DNA of 64,000 bases from Bacteroidetes bacterium HGW-Bacteroidetes-6 (lineage in GTDB: Bacteria; Bacteroidota; Bacteroidia; Bacteroidales; DTU049), in assembly GCA_002842495.1 (NCBI GenBank), contig PHDB01000001.1, forward strand, positions 62,001 to 126,000, written 5' to 3'. A program made the translations under genes and the position numbers. The notes beneath the pieces are model-generated. The model saw only the letters and a list, made by a program, of their open reading frames with translations, was not told the origin of the DNA and did no database searches. This document shows positions 32,556-41,963 of the stretch, piece by piece (the first letter of the stretch is position 1; each line of letters opens with the position of its first letter).

Positions 32556-34097
32556 ATGCGGAAATTCATTATTGCCATAGGACTTACTTTATTGTGCTTC
32601 GCCGCCAATGCACAAATGATTGGCAACGAACAAATGCGGCAATCCGACTTACCATTTTTGGATAGCTCAAGCGCGTTTTCATATCCAGGCCTAACCATTC
32701 CTTCCTTATACCCGGTTCTTGTTGATTCTAAGCCGTTGCACAAAGTAATGAATTCCACTTGGCTGAACCGAAAATTATTTCAAGAAGATCTGGTATTAAT
32801 GAAGGACGACAAATACACTATCAGTATTAATCCGGTTCTCGATTTACGCTATGGTCGCGAAGGCGATAGCTTGCTTTATCAGAATACCCGGGGGTTTGTT
32901 CTTAATGGAAAATTTGGAAATAATTTGTTTGTTCGCTCCGAATTTTATGAAAATCAGGCAGTGTTGCCTTCGTTTGCCTCCGATTGGGTCGATACCATGA
33001 AGGTAATTCCCGGGATGATAAATGCCAAATCGTTTGGCAGTAATGGATATGACTACGGTGTAGTTTTTAGCCAGATTATGTGGCAACCTTTCAAAAGCTA
33101 TGGAGTCCGTCTGGGGTACGACCGTTTCCATATAGGAAAGGGTTACCGGAGCATGGTTTTGTCCGATGCGTCAGAGGCTTATCCTTTTCTGATGAACACT
33201 TTTACACACAAAAAATGGAGCCTGAGTCATAATATTGCATCGTTGACCAACCCCGACTTCAACAATATACTCGGAATTCCTCGTTCCGAAACCGGAGCAT
33301 TCCAGCAAAAGTGGTTTTCGTTCACCTATTTTACTTTCAGTCCTGCGAAATGGTTGAACCTCGGCCTTTACGAATCAGTTATTTTTATGCCTTCCGATTC
33401 AACTGGCATTTCCTTTTATCCCACATCGATGTTGCCTTTACCATTGGTTCGGACTGTGGCTGAGAAATCAAAAGGGCTTCATCATGCGATGGTGGCGTTG
33501 CTTGCTGATGCAACAATAAAAGAACAACTCATATTGTATTCGCAAGTAGTTGTTGACGACATCAATAGCAATTATCAGACATTTCAAGGCGCTTTTCAAC
33601 TTGGTTTTCGTTGGAAACAAAAAAACAAAGACTGGCCAATTTGGGCGTATTCTGAATTCAATATTGCAACCAACAACGCCTATACATCATCGAACTCGTG
33701 GACTGCCTACACCCACTACGACCAGCCTCTGTCTCACCCCAGCGGACAACAATTTGTCGAGTGGGCTTCGGGGTTTCATTTCTCAAAATTCAATTGGCTT
33801 GCCAATATCCAATACAATATCATTTGGGCAACCGGACTTCCGGTGACAAATTCTTATTTTGGAACCGATTCTTATTCAGGAAATGGTTTCTATGCTCCTC
33901 AAGCCAATCCCGACAAGGTTTCGCATTTGCAAATGACTTTGGGGTATAGCATCAACAAAACCACAAATCTGGTTGTGTTTGCCGGTTTACATTATCGAAA
34001 CTATAAAAATTCGTATTCCGATATTCCAACCAATTCACTCATGTACGAGATTGGGATACGCCATACCATTCGTCGTCAATACTACGATTTTTTCTAA
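32556..34097 (+). CDS. RemB/Wzi-like outer-membrane protein, copy 1
   Basis: A 513-residue secreted protein with a signal peptide (about 1-19) and many amphipathic strands, predicted to be an outer-membrane beta-barrel. The segment HIGKGYRSMVLSDASEAYPF near residue 190 matches the conserved G-GYRS-LLSD--YPF block of Bacteroidota RemB gliding-motility proteins and Wzi-like capsule-assembly proteins. The C-terminus ends in aromatic residues (YYDFF), common in barrels. The next gene, starting directly after the stop, is a paralogue. The role is likely in surface polysaccharide or motility, but no other gliding gene is nearby. Confidence 0.7.
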   Translation: MRKFIIAIGLTLLCFAANAQMIGNEQMRQSDLPFLDSSSAFSYPGLTIPSLYPVLVDSKPLHKVMNSTWLNRKLFQEDLVLMKDDKYTISINPVLDLRYGREGDSLLYQNTRGFVLNGKFGNNLFVRSEFYENQAVLPSFASDWVDTMKVIPGMINAKSFGSNGYDYGVVFSQIMWQPFKSYGVRLGYDRFHIGKGYRSMVLSDASEAYPFLMNTFTHKKWSLSHNIASLTNPDFNNILGIPRSETGAFQQKWFSFTYFTFSPAKWLNLGLYESVIFMPSDSTGISFYPTSMLPLPLVRTVAEKSKGLHHAMVALLADATIKEQLILYSQVVVDDINSNYQTFQGAFQLGFRWKQKNKDWPIWAYSEFNIATNNAYTSSNSWTAYTHYDQPLSHPSGQQFVEWASGFHFSKFNWLANIQYNIIWATGLPVTNSYFGTDSYSGNGFYAPQANPDKVSHLQMTLGYSINKTTNLVVFAGLHYRNYKNSYSDIPTNSLMYEIGIRHTIRRQYYDFF

Positions 34098-35612
34098 ATG
34101 AAAGCGGTTGTTTTTGCCATATTGACCCTTTTAGTTGCTGGTTTGCATGCGCAGATGAGTACTGCCGGATTTGTACATAATGCATTAAGCGATAGTGTCG
34201 ATACAAAGCATTCTTCGATGGGATACAATCGCGATCCGTTTTATTTTTTTAGTGGGGAAAGACAAATATCTCTTTATCCGATGGCATTCAGCGAAGCCAT
34301 GGCTGGAAGCGGCTTGCCATATTCTGCCGGAGCTGGTGTTTGGGTAGGTGGCAGTATCAACAATAATGCTCATTTTAAAATCTCGCCTGCTTTTACCCAT
34401 GCGGTTTATCCGAAATTTATCGGCGAGAAGTTCGATAGTCTAAACTTTTTCCCCGGAGAAGGAAGAACCTTGTATTCGTCGGGAAAAAGCAACGGGTATT
34501 TATCGGTGCCGGTAATGTTTACCCACGAATTAAGTCCGGTTTTCACACTGCGGGCAGGCAATGAAAAAACTTTTCTTGGCGATGGTTATCGTTCCATGCT
34601 ACTCTCCGATCAGGGTGCAGAATATCCCTTTGTTCGTATCGAAGCGAATTTGAATCAATTGCGATACCAACATCAGATTTCGCGGTGGCGGCAGCAAATG
34701 CCCGATGGACATAGCGAAACCAAGTTCTCGGCAACACATTATCTGAGTTGGATGATTAATTCAAAGCTGAATCTGTCGTTTTTCGAATCGGTGGTTTGGA
34801 AAGCCGAAGATAGTGTTAGACAGCGCGGTTTCGAATGGCTTTATTTGAATCCTGTTCTGTTTTTCCGCCCTGCCGAGTTTGCGTTGGGGTCACCCGACAA
34901 TATGCTCATTGGTGGAAATATTTCGTGGAATATTTTTCCGAAGACCAAACTTTACGGACAAATTCTGCTCGACGAGTTCTTTATTTCCGAAATCAAAAAC
35001 TGGATAAAACACTCTTTGCATCCATCCGATAGTTCCATTCCCTACGGTGCATGGGTAAACAAGCAGGCTTTTCAAATAGGCATTAAATCGGTCGGACTTT
35101 TTGGCATTGGAGGTTTGAATGCACTGGCCGAATTCAATTTTGCCCGCCCCTATGTGTTTAGTCATCGCGACCCAATGATGAGTTATACCAATATGAATCA
35201 ACCTGTTGCACATCCATTGGGAGCCAATTTTTACGAATTTGTTTTCCGTTCGCAGTATAAAAAAGAAAAATGGTCGGCGCATTTCAATGCCATGTATTAT
35301 GTTACCGGACTCGATTCTGCTGGCACTCATTTTGGGCAAGACTTGCTGCAATCCACATTCGATGGGCCGGTCGGAAATGGAAATATTCCTGTGCAATACT
35401 ATGGAAACGTTGTTGGTCAAGGTGTTCGCCACAACATTATTCAAACAAGTGCCGAATACCGAAGAATGTTTCGCTATGCAAATACCAGTTTTGTCTGGCG
35501 ACTGGGTGTGCTGTATCGCAACGATCAATCGGAAGTGGGGAACAGTTCGGAAATGTATGTTTACACTGGCATTTTTCTCAATCTTCGGCCCGGAGAGTGG
35601 AATTTTAGATGA
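34098..35612 (+). CDS. RemB/Wzi-like outer-membrane protein, copy 2
   Basis: A 504-residue paralogue of the preceding protein, with signal peptide (about 1-19) and barrel-type strands. It carries FLGDGYRSMLLSDQGAEYPF at the equivalent position (near residue 155-175) and MNQPVAHPLGANFYEF where copy 1 has YDQPLSHPSGQQFVEW. Its ATG follows the first gene's stop codon with no gap. Sequence outside the shared blocks has diverged strongly, so the duplication is old or the two have different partners. Function as for copy 1, inferred from the family. Confidence 0.7.
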   Translation: MKAVVFAILTLLVAGLHAQMSTAGFVHNALSDSVDTKHSSMGYNRDPFYFFSGERQISLYPMAFSEAMAGSGLPYSAGAGVWVGGSINNNAHFKISPAFTHAVYPKFIGEKFDSLNFFPGEGRTLYSSGKSNGYLSVPVMFTHELSPVFTLRAGNEKTFLGDGYRSMLLSDQGAEYPFVRIEANLNQLRYQHQISRWRQQMPDGHSETKFSATHYLSWMINSKLNLSFFESVVWKAEDSVRQRGFEWLYLNPVLFFRPAEFALGSPDNMLIGGNISWNIFPKTKLYGQILLDEFFISEIKNWIKHSLHPSDSSIPYGAWVNKQAFQIGIKSVGLFGIGGLNALAEFNFARPYVFSHRDPMMSYTNMNQPVAHPLGANFYEFVFRSQYKKEKWSAHFNAMYYVTGLDSAGTHFGQDLLQSTFDGPVGNGNIPVQYYGNVVGQGVRHNIIQTSAEYRRMFRYANTSFVWRLGVLYRNDQSEVGNSSEMYVYTGIFLNLRPGEWNFR

Positions 35613-35705
35613 CATGAAACGTATTTGGCAACGTCAATCAAGCGGTCATGCTGATCTCGCTAAATTGTCCGGGTAGTTTTAGCTTTTGCGGTTACAAAAC
35701 CCTCG

Positions 35706-36203
35706 TTATACACTTATTCTGTTTACTTTCGGCTGTACGAACCATATTCCTATAGGCCAGAGAATTATTCCAAGTATGATTAATGCATATTGTTGAAATT
35801 TCGGAAAACTTCTTAATTCTATTGTTTTTATCGTTTTTGAGGCAAAAAAAATCGAATACAAACAGGTGCTTAAAAACAATAAAGATAAAGTTACACTCAT
35901 AGCCCTATACCAGATTACATGAGGATTGATGCCTATGAAAATTGCTGGATTCAAAACTACAATTAACCATGATAATGGCATCAAAATACAACTTATTGCT
36001 TGATAAGTGGTTTTCTGTCCTTTGAGTTCAAATTCTTTTAGTTTTCTCTGACCAATCCGAGCTATGGAATAAAGCCAAAAGGAAAAAAATGCAAGAAATG
36101 TTGTCATTATTATTATCATTGTCAACCTATCTCTAACACAATAAGTTAGCACAATCATGAATATAAAAAACTGCCAATTTTTAATTTTTAAAAATAATTT
36201 CAT
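35706..36203 (-). CDS. Four-helix membrane protein, unknown function
   Basis: A 165-residue protein with an N-terminal pair of membrane helices (about 12-48), a short basic loop and two to three further helices (about 70-90, 98-118 and 138-158). I recognise no family. The gene lies alone in an AT-rich stretch that also holds the next several poorly recognised membrane proteins. Confidence 0.6.
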   Translation of the reverse strand: MKLFLKIKNWQFFIFMIVLTYCVRDRLTMIIIMTTFLAFFSFWLYSIARIGQRKLKEFELKGQKTTYQAISCILMPLSWLIVVLNPAIFIGINPHVIWYRAMSVTLSLLFLSTCLYSIFFASKTIKTIELRSFPKFQQYALIILGIILWPIGIWFVQPKVNRISV

Positions 36204-36598
36204 TGCGTTTTAAATTTACGGAAAACACGTTTGTAGGCATCGCAAAGGTACAATACTTTCATAAGCACAGATATGTAAAACGCCGTCAAATCATCAATCG
36301 GGTGTAGGATTTTTTATTGATATCTGCTAATGAGAAATTTGCGACGATTCGATGATTAGTGTTTACAATTATTCAGCTTAATTCGTGCAAATTCGTTGAT
36401 TTTTCCTTACTTTTTTACAAAGTGCCGCTCAAGATTACTCTCAAACAAATCAAAGCGAAAACGACTTCAGGAAAGCAACAATATTTGCGTCAATATCTGG
36501 ATAACAATTCAATGAGTAAATAATCTGCTGATATTAAAATCCGCTTAAATCGTTCAAACTTTTGATGAAATAATATAATCCATTATTTCAAAGATATT
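36204..36598. other. Intergenic region, AT-rich
   Basis: A 395-base spacer. Apart from the upstream gene's -7 box at 36243-36250 I see no hairpin, repeat or plausible coding frame. Confidence 0.55.
36243..36250 (-). promoter_or_regulatory. -7 box of the 165-residue membrane protein gene
   Basis: TACCTTTG on the minus strand, 39 bases before the start codon. Confidence 0.35.
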
Positions 36599-38107
36599 TC
36601 AGAAAAACCAGACCGAAAACGATTTTAGAAATGCTACAACATTAATGGCATAAACAAGAAAATAGAGAATACTGCCTGGAAAAAGTTTTAAAAGAATCGG
36701 CCACGATCGCTCGCGCACGGCAAATTTAGGTTTTACCCGTACTGCATTTACCAGCCACACCACAATAATACTCAGCAACCACAGCGGCATCAACCCATAA
36801 AGCATCAACAGCCACATCAGAGCTTTCATATTGGGAAACTCCGTGTCTAAAAAATGAAAGGTATCGGGCAATTTTCTCAAAACAGTATTGTTCACTAACG
36901 TAAGAAATGTTTTTCGATCGAGTAGTTGTCCGTTTGCATCGAGTTGAGCAATATTAAGTTTCGAGCTAATCATAGTCATCGAATCCACCCCTGTTTTAAA
37001 ATAGCCTATTGGATATTCGCCGTCGGAAAGAAAAATCTGTCGGGCATCTCTATTGTGAGGCGTACTGAAAACCATTCTGCCCGAATCGGTTGTAAACGGT
37101 AACACAGAAGAGGGAAACCCAAGATAAGGATATCGCATCAGAAATCCGCTTTCGTCGCTGCCGTTATCCCACGATGTTATTTTTATTTTTATTCCTGAAA
37201 GTGAATGTAAAAACCAAAACACTTTATTTGGTCGGCCTGAATAAGCTGGCGTCTCCCGAAGTTTCTTGCCATCAAAAAACATGATGGTATCGTTATATAT
37301 ACGGTTGGGTACTAAACCCGAAATGGTGTAGTCTAATGACGAAAGAATTTTTCGTTTGTTTTCATGAGCAATCCCGGGATATTCAGGATAAACAGCACGT
37401 TCATCGAAAATCAGAAAATTAGTCTTTTGCGACGAATCTAACAACACCCACTTTTCGTTGCGACGATGAAAATCGGTTCGAAGCAAAAAGCGCCATTTAT
37501 TGTTCTCGGACCAGGCAACAACAATTTCGCAAATACGATCGAAAAAACCCGGCAATTCATATTTGCGGTAACTAATGACGGAATCGCTAATGGTTCCGAT
37601 TGTTGCCACCAATTTTTTTTGACGCCCAAATACCATTTCCAGCTTTCCATTAATATATTGAACAGCTTTTACGGAAGCAGGGGCAACAAAAGACAGCCCT
37701 GTTTCAACGGTTGTATCAAGATGAATTATACTAATGAGCGAATCGTTCAGGACTCCGGTGACAGTAAACGAAGTGTCGGGGGCTTCGATTATTGAAACAA
37801 TTGAATCAAATCGGTGAGTTGAAGGCAATTTGTGTTCCAAAATCTGGTTTTTTGCAGGATTAAGCTCCCAAATGCCAGTTACTATATCTCTGCTGCTATC
37901 GCATGATTCCGAAATAAACCCGAAATAACGACCGCGATTGATAATTCCAAAGGGTACCCGCTCGGAAAAATACGTTTTGTTTTCGTCCCAGCCCGATGGA
38001 TGCATAAGCCCGTCGCCCTGGAATTTTTCGCGCCCGATCAAAAGCACAATCCATAAGGCAACAAACAGCAATGCTACAATAATATTGAGTATCCGAATAA
38101 ATCGCAT
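36599..38107 (-). CDS. Membrane-anchored protein with large extracytoplasmic domain
   Basis: A 502-residue protein that I do not recognise. One membrane helix near the N-terminus (about 6-25) is followed by about 385 residues that alternate short strands and turns, like a beta-propeller, and then two C-terminal membrane helices (about 418-440 and 470-498) around a basic loop. The large central domain is predicted to face the periplasm. No catalytic motif is visible. It is divergent from the zinc-ribbon gene at 38246. Confidence 0.65.
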   Translation of the reverse strand: MRFIRILNIIVALLFVALWIVLLIGREKFQGDGLMHPSGWDENKTYFSERVPFGIINRGRYFGFISESCDSSRDIVTGIWELNPAKNQILEHKLPSTHRFDSIVSIIEAPDTSFTVTGVLNDSLISIIHLDTTVETGLSFVAPASVKAVQYINGKLEMVFGRQKKLVATIGTISDSVISYRKYELPGFFDRICEIVVAWSENNKWRFLLRTDFHRRNEKWVLLDSSQKTNFLIFDERAVYPEYPGIAHENKRKILSSLDYTISGLVPNRIYNDTIMFFDGKKLRETPAYSGRPNKVFWFLHSLSGIKIKITSWDNGSDESGFLMRYPYLGFPSSVLPFTTDSGRMVFSTPHNRDARQIFLSDGEYPIGYFKTGVDSMTMISSKLNIAQLDANGQLLDRKTFLTLVNNTVLRKLPDTFHFLDTEFPNMKALMWLLMLYGLMPLWLLSIIVVWLVNAVRVKPKFAVRERSWPILLKLFPGSILYFLVYAINVVAFLKSFSVWFF

Positions 38108-38130
38108 TGGTTCTCAGGTGGTCATGATTG

Positions 38131-38138
38131 CAAAAGTA
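38131..38138 (-). promoter_or_regulatory. -7 box of the 502-residue membrane protein gene
   Basis: TACTTTTG on the minus strand, 23 bases before the start codon. Confidence 0.4.
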
Positions 38139-38207
38139 GAGAAATATTGCCAATTAATGAATACATACTATTCTTTTCAGACAACAAACAAATATTAATA
38201 TATTTTT

Positions 38208-38215
38208 TAATTTTG
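38208..38215 (+). promoter_or_regulatory. -7 box of the zinc-ribbon membrane gene pair
   Basis: TAATTTTG fits TAnnTTTG, 30 bases before the ATG at 38246. Confidence 0.4.
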
Positions 38216-38245
38216 TCAAAGACAACAAACTTTACATAACATTTT

Positions 38246-38851
38246 ATGGGAAATCTTAATATTACCTCTGAACAATTGGACAAAGAGAGCCAAAAATTGT
38301 ACAACGACGTTATCATTACTGATTTCACAACATGTTATCATTGTAAGTCGAAAGGGCTGAAGGATGAAGATTATTTCTGCCCCAACTGCCGCTTTCCACA
38401 AAGGGGAGATCAGATAGAGATGAAAAAATATCTTATTGCCGTTAAACGAAAGAAACGGCTATATCTCGAACACAAAAAGGCAATAAAGAAAGCCCGGAAT
38501 ATTTTATTTATTTTAGGAACTATCAATCTTGTTTTTGGGCTGATACTAGGCATGTCGAAAATGCCGAATAGCAATATAATTCTTGTTGCATGTCTTATTT
38601 GTGCCGCTATTTACTTTGGTTTGGGATTTTGGAGCCAACGCAAACCATTTGCAGCTATTTTATCGGGATTTTTTATTTACATAGTCTTGAATGTTGTAGC
38701 GGCAGTTCAGGATCCAAACACTATATACCAAGGAATTATCTGGAAAGTAATCATTATCTCCGGATTTGTATATGGCTACAAAGGAGCAAAAGACTCTGAG
38801 GGTCTCGAAAAAGAGTTGAAGTCTCTAACAGATTCAAAAGATTTGTCGTAA
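38246..38851 (+). CDS. Zinc-ribbon membrane protein
   Basis: A 201-residue protein with an N-terminal zinc ribbon (CYHC at about residues 30-33 and CPNC at about 45-48), a basic helical linker (about 60-88), and four membrane helices (about 89-107, 113-128, 136-153 and 162-178). The linker ends are strongly positive, placing the ribbon in the cytoplasm. It is two bases upstream of a second zinc-ribbon membrane protein of the CPBP type, so the two probably work together. No function is known to me. Confidence 0.7.
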   Translation: MGNLNITSEQLDKESQKLYNDVIITDFTTCYHCKSKGLKDEDYFCPNCRFPQRGDQIEMKKYLIAVKRKKRLYLEHKKAIKKARNILFILGTINLVFGLILGMSKMPNSNIILVACLICAAIYFGLGFWSQRKPFAAILSGFFIYIVLNVVAAVQDPNTIYQGIIWKVIIISGFVYGYKGAKDSEGLEKELKSLTDSKDLS

Positions 38852-38853
38852 AA

Positions 38854-39582
38854 ATGATTTGCAGTAATTGTCAGCATCAAAATCATCAACATGCCAATTT
38901 TTGCAGTAAATGCGGATTGGAACTTGTTGAAGTATTGCAGAAAAACACTGATTACAAAAGGAATATTACCCGGATTTCGGTTTTCTTTTTCACATTACTG
39001 GGCTATATTTTAGTAATTAGTCTCATTCCTCATGAATCGGATTACATATCGTCAATTTTCCACGATTCGATATTTGCCCTTATTGTGTTGTTGTTTTTCT
39101 TTCTCAATTTCAAAGAGACTATTTTGCAGTTTAAATTTGAAAAACCAAGATTGTCATTACTATTGGCTCTTATTTTTGGCGCTATAGCATACGCAACATT
39201 GGTATCGGTATTCGCAGAATTCTTAAACCAGAGCCTTTTTAATGAAAGTCAGGATGCATATTATGAGGTTTTTCAGAATTCTCCGGCACCTCTTCTGTTT
39301 TCTGTTATTTCAATAGGCGTTTTCCCGGCTATTTTTGAAGAGATTGCTTTCAGGGGAGTTGTGTTTGGGGAGTTGGAGAAAATTGCAGGAGCAACATCAG
39401 CAATAGTAGTTTCGGCAATTCTATTCACCATTTTACACTTGTCGTTATTCTCTATTCTCTGGATTTTTCCCATTGGTCTTTTGTTTGGCTATTTGAGAGC
39501 TAAATACAAAACTCTTTGGTACGGAATAATCGGACATTTTCTATATAATTCCAGTATCATTTTCATAGAGTATTTTTTTTAA
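38854..39582 (+). CDS. CPBP family intramembrane glutamic protease with zinc ribbon
   Basis: A 242-residue protein. The N-terminus is a zinc ribbon (CSNC at 3-6 and CSKC at 17-20), followed by several membrane helices and the CPBP/Abi (Rce1-like) catalytic motifs: EEIAFR with a preceding FP segment, then LFTILHLS with the catalytic His, and GHFLYN near the C-terminus. CPBP proteases cleave or process membrane proteins and peptides; some protect against bacteriocins. The ribbon fused to the protease and its zinc-ribbon neighbour are unusual. Function is inferred from motifs only. Confidence 0.83.
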   Translation: MICSNCQHQNHQHANFCSKCGLELVEVLQKNTDYKRNITRISVFFFTLLGYILVISLIPHESDYISSIFHDSIFALIVLLFFFLNFKETILQFKFEKPRLSLLLALIFGAIAYATLVSVFAEFLNQSLFNESQDAYYEVFQNSPAPLLFSVISIGVFPAIFEEIAFRGVVFGELEKIAGATSAIVVSAILFTILHLSLFSILWIFPIGLLFGYLRAKYKTLWYGIIGHFLYNSSIIFIEYFF

Positions 39583-39689
39583 CAGCAACACCATATTTGG
39601 TTCTATTCTATCGCACAGCTGATTAAAACAAAGTTGTGTTTTCAATCAGTACATATATTTCTCATTTACTCTCTTCTGCTCATTTTCAT

Positions 39690-39697
39690 TACTTTTG
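39690..39697 (+). promoter_or_regulatory. -7 box of the YjjG-like gene
   Basis: TACTTTTG fits TAnnTTTG, 16 bases before the ATG at 39714. Confidence 0.45.
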
Positions 39698-39713
39698 CGA
39701 AGTTGAATTATTT

Positions 39714-40415
39714 ATGAAGAATTACACACATATCATTTTCGACCTTGATCGCACCCTTTGGGATTTCGATAAAGCCGCACACGAAACGTTGCACGATTTA
39801 TTTGCCCTGTATGTTAAGCCTCACACAACATTTGGATTCGATTATTTTTATACGCGCTACCGCGAAGTAAACAGTGGACTTTGGGACTTGTACCGCAATA
39901 AAGAAATTTCGAAAGAAGTACTGCGGGTAAAGCGCTTCACTTTAACACTCGAAGAACTTGGCCTCGACCGACCATGGATTGCCAATCATTTGGCCGATAT
40001 GTATGTTCAGGTGGTTGCGCAAAAAGCATATTTGTTTCCCTGGGCATTAGAATCGTTGGAATATTTGCTTGAGAAAGGATATTTAATGTCGGTAATCACC
40101 AACGGCTTCAAAGAAGCGCAATACCCCAAAGTGGAGCGCTGCGGATTGGGGAAATACTTCACACATTTGTTTATTTCAGAAGAAATTGGCTATAACAAAC
40201 CTGATAGGCGCATTTTCGATTATGCAACGAATACCATGAATGTAAATGCCGAATCGTGCATTATGATCGGCGATGATTACGATGTCGACATTGCCGGAGC
40301 TGCTGCTGCCGGAATCGATCAGGTCTATTTCAACCCGCACACCGTTGATGGAGCCGAAAACAAACCAGCGACATTCAGAATAAAAAGCCTGAAAGAATTA
40401 ATGAATATATTCTAA
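39714..40415 (+). CDS. YjjG family noncanonical pyrimidine nucleotidase (HAD)
   Basis: A 233-residue HAD hydrolase with both motif I aspartates (FDLDRTLWDF), motif II ITNGF, motif III Lys in NKPDRR and motif IV MIGDDYDVD. The DRTLWDF signature and helical cap match YjjG, which dephosphorylates noncanonical pyrimidine nucleotides and helps house-cleaning. The ATG at 39714 gives the family N-terminus; an upstream in-frame ATG would add 26 residues without similarity and skip the -7 box. Confidence 0.87.
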   Translation: MKNYTHIIFDLDRTLWDFDKAAHETLHDLFALYVKPHTTFGFDYFYTRYREVNSGLWDLYRNKEISKEVLRVKRFTLTLEELGLDRPWIANHLADMYVQVVAQKAYLFPWALESLEYLLEKGYLMSVITNGFKEAQYPKVERCGLGKYFTHLFISEEIGYNKPDRRIFDYATNTMNVNAESCIMIGDDYDVDIAGAAAAGIDQVYFNPHTVDGAENKPATFRIKSLKELMNIF

Positions 40416-40645
40416 ACAGAATTACTTCTGCCGGTAAAATTTGTGCACACTGTAATAAAGTAAACGTTTAGAATAAATAGTCCTGAAAGACAAAACAATC
40501 TCAAATTCATTTTATGACGTTAACATTCTGAAACTTTCTCAAAAACAAAAACGCCCTTGTCAATGATGTAAAAGCCCGCTTAAGCAGAGTATGTTGACAA
40601 AGATTGCAGACCTTTTAATTGGAATTTATAACCAGTTGCATTCTA

Positions 40646-41332
40646 TCAGAATGCATAGCCTAACCGAAATTCGAGACTCACTGCAAAATGATCTCGTTCA
40701 AGATTATCCTCATAAGGATATCCCGACAAAGGAGTACCAGTATAAAGCTCATTGGCTACAGCCATCTTCTGACTGATATTTAGCCATCCAACGCCAAAGC
40801 TGTATTCCATAAAAAAGTGCCGAAATGTATTTCTGCTGCCAAAACAAAGAAAAGCGCCTAAAATAGTGGCCTCATCTTTTTGTTTTCTATAAGTTGCCAG
40901 ATCGGCACCTTCCTCATTATACCAAACAAGATACTTTGTTGAATCGCAAACCAATTTTTTAGAAACACCTTTCAATAACAAATACTGCCGGTTAATTCTT
41001 CTTGAAAAATATTTAGTTCGTAAAGAAAAATTCACACGTGGAATGAAATAATATCCAGAGTACGATTCAAAGGCACCATATCCGTTGGTTGCCGCCATAA
41101 AAATTCGGCTATAATTTAACTCATTGGGATACACAAACCCTAAATCCACTCCAGCACCCCATTTTCTTCCCGCGTATTCGTAATTAATACCAGCTTGTTG
41201 TAGAATTAACGAATTGACAGGATTGACCGAAAAAAAATGATGCGGCATTGATGCATTCTTTGCAGAATCGCTTTGCTGAGCAGAAGCAGAGCCTACAAGA
41301 AACATCGAAACAACAAGAACAAAAAACTTCAT
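40646..41332 (-). CDS. Secreted beta-barrel-like protein, unknown function
   Basis: A 228-residue protein with a signal peptide (about 1-18). The remainder alternates short amphipathic strands (GINYEYAGRKWGAGVDLGF, then FIPRVNFSLRTKYF) and ends in LEFRLGYAF, typical of small outer-membrane barrels of the DUF3575 type. I cannot name the family with certainty. It is convergent with the YjjG-like gene and 56 bases from the frr stop, on the same strand as the frr operon, possibly its last member. Confidence 0.6.
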   Translation of the reverse strand: MKFFVLVVSMFLVGSASAQQSDSAKNASMPHHFFSVNPVNSLILQQAGINYEYAGRKWGAGVDLGFVYPNELNYSRIFMAATNGYGAFESYSGYYFIPRVNFSLRTKYFSRRINRQYLLLKGVSKKLVCDSTKYLVWYNEEGADLATYRKQKDEATILGAFLCFGSRNTFRHFFMEYSFGVGWLNISQKMAVANELYTGTPLSGYPYEDNLERDHFAVSLEFRLGYAF

Positions 41333-41388
41333 CGCGGTAAAATTTTAATACAAACCTTCACCACAAAGCACAAGAAGCGGACTCTCAA

Positions 41389-41952
41389 CTACACTGTCAT
41401 AATATCTTTTTCTTTTTCAGCGAGAATTTTATCAATGCTTTCGATGTGTTTGTCGGTAATGGTTTGAATATCTTTTTCGAGGTTTTTCACTTCGTCTTCA
41501 GGCACACCTTCTTTAGTGAGTTTTTTTGCTTTTTCAAGCACATTGCGACGAACATTACGAACAGCAATCTTAGCACTTTCGCCTTCAGCTTTCACTTTTT
41601 TCACCATGTCTTTGCGGCGTTCTTCGGTGAGTGGCGGAATACTAATCCGGATAATTTCACCATTATTTACCGGAGTAAACCCAAGGTTTGCAGCCATGAT
41701 TGCTTTCTCAACTGCGCCCAAAACACTACGATCCCATGGTTGAATCACAATGGTTTTTGCATCCGGAATATTGATGTTTCCAACCTGTGCCAATGGAGTC
41801 ATGGTGCCATAAAAGTCGATTTTCACACCATCAAAAACGGCCGGGCTGGCTTTACCGGCACGGATTTTCACCAACTCACGTTCGAGATGAGCTACGGCAT
41901 TCATCATGCCTTCTTTTGTTTCTTCCAACAACAACAGGGAATCGTCAGTCAT
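41389..41952 (-). CDS. frr: Ribosome recycling factor
   Basis: A 187-residue protein of normal family length that splits post-termination ribosomes together with EF-G. Visible landmarks are the N-terminal helix with HLERELVKIRAGKASP, the SIPPLTEERRKDMVKK segment and the C-terminal helix. It lies downstream of pyrH with a small 2TM gene in between; pyrH-frr linkage is common in bacteria. Confidence 0.96.
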   Translation of the reverse strand: MTDDSLLLLEETKEGMMNAVAHLERELVKIRAGKASPAVFDGVKIDFYGTMTPLAQVGNINIPDAKTIVIQPWDRSVLGAVEKAIMAANLGFTPVNNGEIIRISIPPLTEERRKDMVKKVKAEGESAKIAVRNVRRNVLEKAKKLTKEGVPEDEVKNLEKDIQTITDKHIESIDKILAEKEKDIMTV

Positions 41953-41963
41953 AATTTTCTTTT

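Noticed and set aside
34890-35615. 241-codon minus-strand frame inside the second RemB/Wzi-like gene
   Set aside because: It is antisense to a gene with conserved blocks and has no family-like composition.
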